64,000 nt of DNA from JAAFIP01 sp043774625. GTDB lineage: Bacteria; Pseudomonadota; Gammaproteobacteria; Burkholderiales; Burkholderiaceae_C. Location of the stretch: NCBI GenBank assembly GCA_043774625.1, contig JAYVTG010000054.1, forward strand, positions 6,781 through 70,780, given 5' to 3'. A model generated the notes under the pieces. The model saw only the letters and a list, made by a program, of their open reading frames with translations. It did no database searches and had not been told where the DNA came from. Shown here one piece after another: positions 50,687 through 59,154 of this stretch. How positions within the stretch are numbered: the stretch's first letter is position 1; each line of letters starts with the position of its first letter. The position numbers and the translations under genes are program-made.

Positions 50687-52255
50687 ATGGCAACTATAGA
50701 CATGAACGACGATGGCGCAGTGGTCATCATTGGCTCGGGTGCGGGCGGTGGCACCTTGGCCAACGAGCTGTGCCAAAAAGGCATCAAAGTGGTGGTACTA
50801 GAGGCGGGCGCGCTGCAAAGCTCGGCCACTTTTATCAATGATGAATGGAAGAGTTTTAGCCAACTGGCTTGGCTTGACAAACGGACCACGTCTGGTAATT
50901 GGCGTGTGGCCAAAGACTTTGCCGGGCTGCCCACATGGATTTGCAAAACGGTAGGCGGCACAACAACGCACTGGGCAGGAGCCTCGCTACGCATACAAGC
51001 CCACGAGTTTAAAGCCAAAACAAATTACGGCGAACTCAAAGGCGCCAATCTGCTGGACTGGCCCATCACCTTGAAAGACCTTGAGCCGTATTACGCCAAA
51101 GCCGAAAACAAAATGGGCGTCACACGCACCAATGGCATCCCCGGTCTTCCGGGCAACAACAACTTCAAGGTGTTGCACGCGGGTGCCACCAAGCTGGGCT
51201 ATAAAGAAGTACATACGGGCAACATGGCCATCAACAGCCAACCGCGCGACGGGCGTGGGCGCTGTATGCAACTGGGTTTTTGCTTTCAGGGCTGCAAGAG
51301 CGGCGCCAAGTGGAGCACCTTGTATACCGAGCTGCCCAAAGCTGATGCCACAGGCAAGATGGACTTGCGTGCGCAGTCACATGTGACACGCATTGAACAC
51401 AGCGCAGCTGGCAAGGTAACTGCTGTAATCTATCAAGACAAAGACGGCAAAGAGCAACGGCAAAAAGCACGTATTGTGTGCGTGGCAGGTAACTCGATTG
51501 AGACACCGCGCCTGCTGTTGATGTCGGCCAGCAATATGTTCCCTGATGGTCTGGCCAACTCTAGCGGCCAGGTGGGGCGCAACTATATGCGGCACCTTAC
51601 GGCGTCAGTGTATGCAACATTCAAAGAGCCTGTGCACATGTACCGGGGCACCACCATGGCCGGTATTATTCGCGATGAATCGGGGCACAACACCAAACGC
51701 GGCTTTGTGGGTGGGTACGAAATGGAGACACTGGCACTAGGCCTGCCATTCATGGCGGCGTTTTTAGACCCCGGTGGCTGGGGCGACGACTTTGGTTGGT
51801 GGATGGACAACTACGCCAACACCGCAGGCATGTGGATTGTGGGCGAAGACATGCCGCGCGAGACCAATCGCGTTACGCTGAACAAGGACGTGAAAGACCA
51901 GTATGGCAACCCTGTTCCCAACGTGCATTTTGATGACCACGAAAACGACATCGCCATGCGCAAGCACGCCTTTGGGCAAGGTGAAAAAGTTTACATGGCT
52001 GCAGGTGCCATCAAAACCTATCGCACTCCGCCGTACCCCAGCACACATAACTTGGGCACTTGCCGCATGAGCGCGCGTAAACAAGACGGCGTGTGCAACA
52101 AGTGGGGGCAAACGCATGACATTTCCAACCTGTTTATCTCGGATGGTAGCCAGTTCACCACCGGCGGCGCGGAGAACCCCACACTGACCATCGTAACCCT
52201 GGCAATCAGGCAAGCCGATTACATTGCTGGGCAAATGAAAATGAAAGCTCTTTAA
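50687..52255 (+). CDS. GMC family oxidoreductase (large flavoprotein subunit)
   Basis: A 522-residue GMC flavoprotein with the FAD motif VIIGSGAGGGTLANELCQKG, then VVLEAGALQS. Further features are TTHWAGASLRIQ, CFQGCKSGAKWS (Cys-rich loop), GNSIETPRLLLMSASN and the active-site region HNLGTCRMSA (His), with TTGGAENPTLTIVTLAIR at the end. It has no own signal peptide and should be exported with the Tat subunit. It would oxidise a sugar or alcohol in the periplasm. The cytochrome c subunit usual for such complexes is not adjacent. Confidence 0.92.
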   Translation: MATIDMNDDGAVVIIGSGAGGGTLANELCQKGIKVVVLEAGALQSSATFINDEWKSFSQLAWLDKRTTSGNWRVAKDFAGLPTWICKTVGGTTTHWAGASLRIQAHEFKAKTNYGELKGANLLDWPITLKDLEPYYAKAENKMGVTRTNGIPGLPGNNNFKVLHAGATKLGYKEVHTGNMAINSQPRDGRGRCMQLGFCFQGCKSGAKWSTLYTELPKADATGKMDLRAQSHVTRIEHSAAGKVTAVIYQDKDGKEQRQKARIVCVAGNSIETPRLLLMSASNMFPDGLANSSGQVGRNYMRHLTASVYATFKEPVHMYRGTTMAGIIRDESGHNTKRGFVGGYEMETLALGLPFMAAFLDPGGWGDDFGWWMDNYANTAGMWIVGEDMPRETNRVTLNKDVKDQYGNPVPNVHFDDHENDIAMRKHAFGQGEKVYMAAGAIKTYRTPPYPSTHNLGTCRMSARKQDGVCNKWGQTHDISNLFISDGSQFTTGGAENPTLTIVTLAIRQADYIAGQMKMKAL

Positions 52256-52260
52256 ACCGT

Positions 52261-52659
52261 ATGACAAAAGTCATCCACAGCATGGTGCGGGTTTTCGAAC
52301 TGGACAAATCGCTCAAGTTTTATGACGAAGCGTTTGGTTTGAAACCTGTACATCGCCTGCCTTTTCCCAGCTTTGAATTGGTGTATTTGCGCAATGCAGA
52401 CAACGATTTCGAGATAGAACTGACATTCAACCGCGACCGCAAGGAGCCCTACACCCATGGCGATGGGTACGGGCATATTGGTGTGTGCGTGCCAGATGCA
52501 GCGGTAGACAGAGCGCGCTTGATAAAGCTGGGCTATGCGCCTCTGGATATCAAGGAATTCAAAGCAGACGATGGTAGCTTGATTGCCCGTTACTTCTTTA
52601 TTCAAGACCCGGACGGGTACAAAATTGAAGTTTTGGAACGGCATGGACACTATCAATAA
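52261..52659 (+). CDS. gloA: VOC family protein, glyoxalase I-like
   Basis: A 132-residue lactoylglutathione lyase-like protein. It opens VIHSMVRVFELDKSLKFYDEAFG and contains ELVYLRNADNDFEIELTFN, HGDGYGHIGVCVPD and RYFFIQDPDGYKIEVLER, with the His and Glu metal ligands of glyoxalase I. It would detoxify methylglyoxal with glutathione. It begins 5 bp after the GMC stop, so may be read from the same transcript. Confidence 0.85.
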   Translation: MTKVIHSMVRVFELDKSLKFYDEAFGLKPVHRLPFPSFELVYLRNADNDFEIELTFNRDRKEPYTHGDGYGHIGVCVPDAAVDRARLIKLGYAPLDIKEFKADDGSLIARYFFIQDPDGYKIEVLERHGHYQ

Positions 52660-52681
52660 ACGAACTTGATGTGCCAATATT

Positions 52682-52758
52682 TGGTAGGCGCAATTGGACT
52701 CGAACCAACGACCCCCACCATGTCAAGGTGGTGCTCTAACCAGCTGAGCTATGCGCCT
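52682..52758 (-). tRNA. tRNA-Val (GAC anticodon)
   Basis: On the reverse strand AGGCGCATAGCTCAGCTGGT opens a standard cloverleaf; the anticodon loop CTTGACATG carries GAC, the T-arm is GGTTCGAGTCC, and CCA is encoded. 77 nt. Confidence 0.96.
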
Positions 52759-52853
52759 ATAGGTCTGTATTTCAGAGCTATGATTGTAGCATGCTGCACT
52801 TGGTCCGCTGCAAAAAAATTGGCTCTCCAGTCATATAGATTTTCAAACTGACG

Positions 52854-52882
52854 TAAAAAAAGCTCCCGGAGGAGCTTTTTTT
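52854..52882 (-). terminator. Terminator after the Ala-rich lipoprotein gene
   Basis: AAAAAAGCTCC-CGGA-GGAGCTTTTTT; T-runs on both strands. It lies 17 bp after the lipoprotein stop. Confidence 0.93.
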
Positions 52883-52898
52883 ACTTGCATGAAAAGAA

Positions 52899-53273
52899 TT
52901 ACTTCTTCACTGCGGCAGCAGCAGCTTCTGCAGCGGCTTTGGCTGCGTCGCCAGCGGCGTTCTTGGCAGCATCAACAGCAGCACCACCAGCTGCTTTGGC
53001 AGCGTCAGCTGCACCAGCACCAGAAGCCATAGCTGCTTTACCAGCGTCTGCAGCGGCAGCACCAGCGGCCTTGGCAGCGTCGGTAGCAGCACCAGCGGCA
53101 GCAGAAGCTGCACCAACCGCAGCAGAAGCTGCGTCTTTGGCTGCCTCAACAGCTGCTGCTGGAGCGGCAGCAGCGGGGGCTGCAGGTGCAGCAGCAGGAG
53201 CTTCAGCTTTTTTACCGCAAGCGGTCAATGCAACAGCGGCCAACAAAGATGCCAAAACGAGGGTCTTTTTCAT
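52899..53273 (-). CDS. Ala-rich small lipoprotein
   Basis: A 124-residue protein. The lipoprotein signal MKKTLVLASLLAAVALTACG has a clean lipobox (LTAC). The mature part is almost only Ala with Lys, Asp, Gly and Glu in heptad-like helical repeats (AKDAASAAVGAASAA, ATDAAKAAGAAAADAGKAA). Such Ala-rich lipoproteins are common in Comamonadaceae and probably form helical structures in the envelope; the function is unknown. AAGGAACA upstream serves as RBS, and a strong terminator follows. Confidence 0.85.
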   Translation of the reverse strand: MKKTLVLASLLAAVALTACGKKAEAPAAAPAAPAAAAPAAAVEAAKDAASAAVGAASAAAGAATDAAKAAGAAAADAGKAAMASGAGAADAAKAAGGAAVDAAKNAAGDAAKAAAEAAAAAVKK

Positions 53274-53467
53274 GAGTGTTCCTTAAACGAATGAAATATA
53301 CAAATAAATTACCAAAACAATTTCCGGGAAATTGTCAAAGCTTGCACTTTGACCAAGCATAGAAGACTCGAGCTCTTTTTGCTTAGCCTATGATTATAGC
53401 CCGAACGTCATTAGCCCCGATTTCCCATTTTGTGAGCACTCGTACGAGTCCAGACAAGCCCACAAAG

Positions 53468-54649
53468 CTAGTCAGGCCTTGGTGCATGCTGATAACGCCA
53501 GACCCTGTATGCGCAAGCCGTGGCGATCAAGGCCGCAGCAACAGACAGCCAATACACGCTGGACAACCCGAAATGGGTACTGAGGTAACCACCCGTAACG
53601 CCACCCAGCACCCCAGGAAAGCCATAGCCAATCACCGTGTACAAAGCTTGCCCCCTCCCCCGCAAGCGGCCCGCAAAGTGGTGCGATAGCAAAGCCGTGC
53701 AAACCGTGTGGTGCATGGCAAAGGTCACTGCATGCAGGCTCTGAGCCAGTATCAGCACCAACAACACAGGCGCTAGAGTCGCTGTCAAACCCATGCGTAG
53801 CACCGTGATTGCGGCGCAAATGACCAGCCAGGCCGTCAAGCTAAATTTAGGCAGCCAGCGGCTTTGGTTAAAGAACCAGACAATTTCAGTAACAACCGAT
53901 ATGCCCCACAGCATGCCAATGGTGGTTTTGCTGTAACCCAAACTGTCGCAATACAGCGAAAAAAATACGTACATGCTGATGTGGGACAGCACATGGAAAA
54001 ATAGAGTTACAAAAAACCACTGCACGGCAGGTTGCCGCAAGATGGGCAGCACACTCAAGCGCACAGCCCCTGGTGCATGGGGTGCTTCTTTCACATCAGG
54101 CATCCACCAGGCACTGGCGCACAGGGCCAGCATGGTGATGATCGTCCAGGCCGGAAAATGGTGCATCCCGAAATGCTCAAACCATGCGCCTGCAAAAAAT
54201 ACCGCTACAAGAAACCCTACCGATCCCCACAACCGCACCCGCCCATAACGCCGCGCATCGAAAGTGCCACCGCTGCTGACGATATGTGCCATGGCCGCTT
54301 CGCTCATGGGCATCATAGAGCTGGTGTTGATAAACATGAGCAGCAACACGACGGACAACCATACCAGACCCCAATCGAGCCACAACCCTAAGGAGGCAAT
54401 AAGCGCCAAAGTTGCGCCAATGCGCAGCAACTTGACGCGTTCGCCCGTACCGTCGCTGATCCACCCCCAACCGTAAGGAGCAAACAGGCGCGTAGATGCC
54501 TGGATGGAAGTGAGCACGCTGATAGCTAGCAGACTCAAGCCCAAGTCTTTGAGCCAAAGCGACAGGAAGGGGTTGAAGAACCCGATGTGGGCGAAGTAAG
54601 TAGCTGACAGCGTGGCAAACGGCAGCAAACTGGCAGAGCGCTCCTTCAA
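53468..54649 (-). CDS. MFS transporter, 3-phenylpropionate transporter-like
   Basis: About 393 residues with 12 membrane segments of the MFS_1-like (HcaT/nucleoside permease) type. It begins LLPFATLSATYFAHIGFFNPF and shows SIQASTRLFAPYGWGWISDGTGERVKLL, the loop-2/3 motif region. I chose the TTG at 54649, overlapping the aroC stop (TTGA), because it gives the short N-terminus seen in relatives; a GTG at 54694 would overlap aroC by 49 bp. It is translationally coupled to aroC. Substrate unknown. Confidence 0.82.
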   Translation of the reverse strand: MKERSASLLPFATLSATYFAHIGFFNPFLSLWLKDLGLSLLAISVLTSIQASTRLFAPYGWGWISDGTGERVKLLRIGATLALIASLGLWLDWGLVWLSVVLLLMFINTSSMMPMSEAAMAHIVSSGGTFDARRYGRVRLWGSVGFLVAVFFAGAWFEHFGMHHFPAWTIITMLALCASAWWMPDVKEAPHAPGAVRLSVLPILRQPAVQWFFVTLFFHVLSHISMYVFFSLYCDSLGYSKTTIGMLWGISVVTEIVWFFNQSRWLPKFSLTAWLVICAAITVLRMGLTATLAPVLLVLILAQSLHAVTFAMHHTVCTALLSHHFAGRLRGRGQALYTVIGYGFPGVLGGVTGGYLSTHFGLSSVYWLSVAAALIATACAYRVWRYQHAPRPD

Positions 54650-55740
54650 GCCTGTGCCTTGATGACCGGCGTGCTGCTCACCACGTCGCCGCACTGTGCA
54701 CGTTGCGCCAGCACGTGCTCCATCACCACGAGCGCCAACAAGGCCTCGGCAATCGGTGTGGCGCGAATGCCTACGCAGGGGTCGTGGCGGCCTTTGGTAA
54801 TGATCTCGGCGGGTTTGCCATCAATGTCCATCGTCTGGCGCGGTATGAGGATGGAGCTGGTAGGCTTGATGGCGATGGACACTTCCAGATCTTGCCCAGT
54901 GCTGATGCCCCCAAGTACGCCGCCAGCGTTGTTGTTCATAAAGCCGTCTGGCGAGAGTGAATCGCCATGCGTGCTGCCGCGCTGCGTCACGCTGGCAAAG
55001 CCCGCGCCAATTTCTACACCTTTGACGGCATTGATGCCCATCATGGCGTAGGCGATGTCGGCGTCCAGTTTGTCGTACAGCGGCTGGCCCAGCCCGACTG
55101 GCATATTCGTCGCCATCACGCGCAGGCGCGCGCCGCAGGAGTCGCCAGATTTGCGCAGCTCTTGCATATAGTCCTCTAGCTTGGACGTGTCGGCAATGGG
55201 TGCGAAGAAGGGGTTGCTGTACACATGACTCCAGCTCTCAAAAGCAATGGCCACATCGCCGATCTGCGTCATGCAACCTCTGAAGACGATGCCGTATCGT
55301 TGCGCCAGCCACTTTTTGGCGACAGAACCAGCGGCTACAGTGGGCGCAGTCAGGCGTGCAGATGATCGCCCGCCACCGCGCGGGTCGCGCAGGCCGTATT
55401 TTTGAATGTAGCTATAGTCGGCATGGCCAGGGCGGAAGGTTTTGGCAATTTCGCCGTAGTCTTTGCTGCGTTGGTCAGTGTTTTTAATCAGCAGGCAAAT
55501 CGGGGTGCCGGTAGTTTTGCCCTCAAACACACCAGACAGGATTTCTACCGCATCTGGCTCGTTGCGTTGCGTAACGAATTTGCTGGTGCCGGGGCGGCGC
55601 AGGTCCAGGTCTTTTTGGATGTCTGCCTCAGACAATTCCATGCCGGGTGGGCAGCCGTCGATCACGCAGCCAATGGCAGGGCCGTGAGATTCACCAAAGT
55701 TGGTAACTGCAAATAAATGTCCGAATGTGTTTCCGCTCAT
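54646..55740 (-). CDS. aroC: Chorismate synthase
   Basis: AroC, 364 residues, last shikimate-pathway step. Conserved motifs are GESHGPAIGCVIDGCPPG, LDLRRPGTSKFVTQRNEPD, RPGHADYSYIQKYG, DPRGGGRSSARLTA and the C-terminal RHDPCVGIRATPIAEA. Uses reduced FMN as cofactor. The ATG is at 55740; the aminotransferase lies 19 bp upstream on the same strand and the MFS gene overlaps its stop. Confidence 0.97.
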   Translation of the reverse strand: MSGNTFGHLFAVTNFGESHGPAIGCVIDGCPPGMELSEADIQKDLDLRRPGTSKFVTQRNEPDAVEILSGVFEGKTTGTPICLLIKNTDQRSKDYGEIAKTFRPGHADYSYIQKYGLRDPRGGGRSSARLTAPTVAAGSVAKKWLAQRYGIVFRGCMTQIGDVAIAFESWSHVYSNPFFAPIADTSKLEDYMQELRKSGDSCGARLRVMATNMPVGLGQPLYDKLDADIAYAMMGINAVKGVEIGAGFASVTQRGSTHGDSLSPDGFMNNNAGGVLGGISTGQDLEVSIAIKPTSSILIPRQTMDIDGKPAEIITKGRHDPCVGIRATPIAEALLALVVMEHVLAQRAQCGDVVSSTPVIKAQA

Positions 55741-55759
55741 CTGCCGATTATCCCAGACT

Positions 55760-56950
55760 CTACTGTTTGGCCAGCCAAACCTTCAAGCGTTCAACACCAT
55801 GCGAAAGACGCGAAACGTCCTTGGACGCGAAACACCAGCGTAGCCAGCCTTCACCCTCAGCACCAAACGCACTGCCTGGAGCCAGGCCCAAACCCGCCTC
55901 AAGCACCAAGCGTTTGGCCAAATCAAGCGATGGCACGTTCTCGTAACCCTGCATTTTGAAGAATGCATACATGCCGCCCTTTGCAGCCTGCACCTGCACG
56001 CCCGGCACGGCTTGCAGCAAGGGAATGAGTGCGTCGCGACATTGCTTGAAATGCGCTACCAAAGCAGGCGTGATCTCTGCCTCACGCTTGATCGCCTCTA
56101 TGCCTGCGCGCTGTACAAAGGTAGGCGCGCACGAGGTGTTAAATTCAATCAAGGCGCTGATGCGATCCGTCACAGCAGGCGGCAGCACCAGCCAGCCCAA
56201 GCGCCAGCCCGTCATCAAAAATGTTTTAGAAAAACTGTGCGCTACGATCACGTTGTCTTGCGGCGTGGTGATGTCCAAAAACGATGGTGCGCAGTGGTTG
56301 GGCGTTGGCTCGTAATACAAACGCTCATACACCTCGTCTGCCAGAATCCAGGTGCCCGTGCTGCGGCAGTGTTGCACAATCTCTAGTTGTTCGGCTTTCG
56401 AGATCGTCCAGCCTGTGGGGTTGTTGGGTGCGTTGATGATCAGCGCCTTGGTCTTGGGTGTCACCGCTGCCTTCAGCGCCGCCATGTCCAAGCCCCACTG
56501 CCCGTCCACAGCGCACAGCGACACTGTGCGCAAGTTGCCCCCCATGATGATGACCTGCTGCGTCAAGTTGGGCCACACCGGTGTGACAGCCACCACATCA
56601 TCACCTGCGTCCACCAGTGCCTGCGCAGCCAGCATCAGCGCACTCACTCCACTGGACGTGACAGCGATGCGGTCTACGCCAATGGTGCTTGCCGCGCCAT
56701 GGCTTGCCACCGGGCCATGCACCCGCGTCATGTAACCGGCAATCGCTTCGCGCAGTTCTGGAATGCCCAAATTCTGGTTATAAAAAGTCTCGCCCTGCAT
56801 CAGCGAATCGGCAGCTGCCTGGCGCACGGCCAAGGGCGTTACCTCGTCACTTTCGCCAAACCAAAAGCGCAGTACATCGGGGCGACCCAATGCGGCGTTA
56901 ACGACGAGGCGAATTTTGGAGCCTTGCAGATTTTGAATGGCAGTTCTCAT
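55760..56950 (-). CDS. PLP-dependent class I aminotransferase
   Basis: A 396-residue fold-type I aminotransferase of the AspC-like group. Features are VRFWFGESDEVTP-like N-terminal segment (VLRFWFGESDEVTPLAV), NAPNNPTGWTISKAE, ILADEVYERLYY and the PLP lysine in VAHSFSKTFLMTGWRLGW. It may act on aromatic or aspartate-family amino acids, which would fit aroC being downstream; the substrate is not decided by sequence. Confidence 0.92.
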   Translation of the reverse strand: MRTAIQNLQGSKIRLVVNAALGRPDVLRFWFGESDEVTPLAVRQAAADSLMQGETFYNQNLGIPELREAIAGYMTRVHGPVASHGAASTIGVDRIAVTSSGVSALMLAAQALVDAGDDVVAVTPVWPNLTQQVIIMGGNLRTVSLCAVDGQWGLDMAALKAAVTPKTKALIINAPNNPTGWTISKAEQLEIVQHCRSTGTWILADEVYERLYYEPTPNHCAPSFLDITTPQDNVIVAHSFSKTFLMTGWRLGWLVLPPAVTDRISALIEFNTSCAPTFVQRAGIEAIKREAEITPALVAHFKQCRDALIPLLQAVPGVQVQAAKGGMYAFFKMQGYENVPSLDLAKRLVLEAGLGLAPGSAFGAEGEGWLRWCFASKDVSRLSHGVERLKVWLAKQ

Positions 56951-57165
56951 GGGGGTGGCATTGTGTGGTGCTGAGTAATAGCAAGACTGTAGCAGTTCAA
57001 TGATTGCTTTTATGCAGTCGATTCTTGCTTTTTATAGCCCTTGCACGATCGTCTGGCGCAGCGAGCAGTCACCCAGCGCACACGAGACGGTGGAGCCTAG
57101 AAGCGCAGAAAAATTGGGAGGTACTACGCACTTGACCGCAAGGTGACCATTCAAGCCAAGCGAAG

Positions 57166-58482
57166 CTACAAACGCACCATCTTGCAAGTCGTCGGCATCT
57201 GCGCTTTGTCAGCTTCAATCGTCTTGATCACCCGAAACCCGTAGCCCGAGCCCTCTACGTCAAACTTGACGCCAGGTGTACCCACCTTGTCCATCACGCC
57301 GACGACGAGTTGCTGCTGAAACTGGTGATCATGCATGCGCATAAAGCCTTTTTGACCTGAAAATGCGACGCTAGCCAGCGCCAATTGTGCGCCAACAGCT
57401 ACTACATCCATAGCACCTTCTTTGAGTGCAGCCCCTGCAATAGCCTGCGCCAGCGCTTCAACCATCAACTGCATTCGCATATGCACATAGTCGTCTGCAG
57501 GCGCGGGGTAGCGTTTTTTGAAGCTTTGGTAAAACGCTTCAGACTCTTTGGTTTGCACATTGGGCAGCCAGTCGGCCACGGCGATGATGCGGCCTACGCC
57601 TGCGTCGCCCATAGCGGCTGGCGCGCCCAGAGCGTTACCGTAGAAGGTGTAAAACTTGCCGTTAAAGCCCGCCTCACGCGCGGCTTTGACCAGCAGCGTC
57701 AAGTCAGCGCTAAAGTTGCCGGTGATGATGACATCTGCCCCGCTGGCCTTGATTTTGGCGGCATAGGGGGAAAAGTCTTTCACGCGCATCAGCGGGTGCA
57801 GTTCGTCTCCCACTATTTGCACGTCGGGCCTGAATTGGGCCAACTGGCGCTTGGCTTCGCGCAGCACGCTTTGGCCAAAGCTGTAGTCCTGGCCAATCAG
57901 GTAGGCTGACTTGATGCTCGGGTCGTCTTTCAACACGCTCATCAGCGCCGTCATGCGCATGTCGGCATGTGCGTCAAAGCGAAAATGCCAGGGGCTGCAC
58001 TTCTCGTTGGTGAGTGTGGGGTCAACCGCAGAATAGTTGAGGAAGAGCACGCGCTTGCTGGGTTCGCGTTCATTGTGTTTGTTGATGGCGTCAATCAACG
58101 CAGCCGCCACGGCAGACGAATTGCCTTGCACGATGATTTGCGCGCCGTTGTCGATGGCTGCACGCATGGTAGACAAGGCTTCTTCGATCAGGCCCTTGCT
58201 GTCGTAACGCTCTAGCGCCAGTTTGAAGGTTTTTTGCAGTGGGCCAGCTGCGGTTTTGATACCGCCGCGTTCGTTGACACGTTCAACCGCCCACACCAGA
58301 TTGCGGAAAACGGCTTCACCGCCGTTCGCATTTGCACCACTCAAACCCTCTACCATTGCTATCTTAATAGTAGCAGCTTGCGCAATATCGACGCTGGCAT
58401 TGGCACTAAACGGCAAGTAAAAACTGCCCGATATGGTAGCCAGAGAGGCGCTTTTCAATAGAGCGCGGCGAAATTTATTCAT
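57166..58482 (-). CDS. Branched-chain-type ABC substrate-binding protein
   Basis: 438 residues from the ATG at 58482 (AAGGGA 8 nt upstream). Signal peptide about 1-28, then a LivK-type two-lobe binding fold (AMVEGLSGANANGGEAVFRNL, NSSAVAAALIDAINKHN, FDAHADMRMTALMS, YLIGQDYSFGQSVLREA). No LivHMGF permease/ATPase genes are adjacent. Two copies of the 41-bp repeat are read in frame: at the signal-peptide boundary in antisense frame (ASVDIAQAATIKIA, residues 29-42) and near residue 357-370 in sense frame (AMDVVAVGAQLALA). It is the only gene here with two copies. Confidence 0.88.
   Translation of the reverse strand: MNKFRRALLKSASLATISGSFYLPFSANASVDIAQAATIKIAMVEGLSGANANGGEAVFRNLVWAVERVNERGGIKTAAGPLQKTFKLALERYDSKGLIEEALSTMRAAIDNGAQIIVQGNSSAVAAALIDAINKHNEREPSKRVLFLNYSAVDPTLTNEKCSPWHFRFDAHADMRMTALMSVLKDDPSIKSAYLIGQDYSFGQSVLREAKRQLAQFRPDVQIVGDELHPLMRVKDFSPYAAKIKASGADVIITGNFSADLTLLVKAAREAGFNGKFYTFYGNALGAPAAMGDAGVGRIIAVADWLPNVQTKESEAFYQSFKKRYPAPADDYVHMRMQLMVEALAQAIAGAALKEGAMDVVAVGAQLALASVAFSGQKGFMRMHDHQFQQQLVVGVMDKVGTPGVKFDVEGSGYGFRVIKTIEADKAQMPTTCKMVRL
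57374..57414 (-). repeat. 41-bp dispersed repeat (diverged), in-frame in the binding-protein gene
   Basis: Sense copy for the gene, reading AMDVVAVGAQLALA. Left end GCTATGGATGTAGTAGCTG and the GGCGCA core are retained; the CATATTC part is altered. Confidence 0.7.
58358..58398 (+). repeat. 41-bp dispersed repeat, in-frame at the signal-peptide boundary
   Basis: + strand copy GCTATCTTAATAGTAGCAGC then TTGCGCAATATCGACGCTGG; antisense to the gene, encoding ASVDIAQAATIKIA. Confidence 0.85.
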
Positions 58483-58596
58483 GTAAAAAATCCCTTGAAA
58501 ACATAAAGCATGGCAACAGATACAGGCCATGCGGCAAACACGGTGCATCATGGTGATGACCCGCAAGCAAGCCGCGAAGTGTACTAGGAGTTCACC

Positions 58597-59028
58597 ATGT
58601 TTTTTGCACCTACAGCCTTTCATCGCACAAACCGTAACGGTTATGTCAACGGTCATGTCAACGGCTTTAGCGCCCCTCTGTCGCAATCTCTTGCTTCATC
58701 GTTCTTCTCGTCCGATCTGGACGACTTTTTTGCCAAACGCTCGTCAGCCCCCAGCAAGGGCGTGCGCGTGGAAAAAGACGACACCAGCGTCACGTTACAC
58801 ATTGACGTGCCCGGTTTAGCCAAAGACCAGCTCACCATCGCCATTGAGGCAGATACCGTGCGTATCGAGTCCAAAGCCGACGCACCGCGCAGCTTTAAGG
58901 CGGCATACCAGTTGGCGCAAGAGATTGACACCGCCACCAGCACCGCCGCGCTGGAAAACGGCGTGCTGACCCTCAAACTGGGCAAACTGGTACCCGTCAA
59001 CAAAGAAACGGTGCTGGCGATTAGCTAA
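58597..59028 (+). CDS. Hsp20/alpha-crystallin family protein
   Basis: A 143-residue small heat-shock protein. The alpha-crystallin domain runs from about residue 52 (KGVRVEKDDTSVTLHIDVPG) through LTIAIEADTVRIESK to ENGVLTLKLGKLV; the N-terminal 50 residues are variable and contain NGYVNGHVNGF. RBS AGGAG is 7 nt before the ATG. It lies 114 bp from the divergent binding-protein gene. No clear sigma-32 box was seen. Confidence 0.88.
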   Translation: MFFAPTAFHRTNRNGYVNGHVNGFSAPLSQSLASSFFSSDLDDFFAKRSSAPSKGVRVEKDDTSVTLHIDVPGLAKDQLTIAIEADTVRIESKADAPRSFKAAYQLAQEIDTATSTAALENGVLTLKLGKLVPVNKETVLAIS

Positions 59029-59154
59029 AAAATGTGCTGAGACGCTGCCATGGGGATACACACCGGGGCAGCGTACAAGTAGAATAAAAATGACTTGTAC
59101 GACTCAGCTCTGACCAGGCACGGGCCTGGACCGCAGAGCCCATGGATGGGAAAT

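Noticed and set aside
58483..58596. Sigma-32 promoter of the Hsp20 gene
   Set aside because: A CTTGAA element occurs but no matching -10 at proper spacing.
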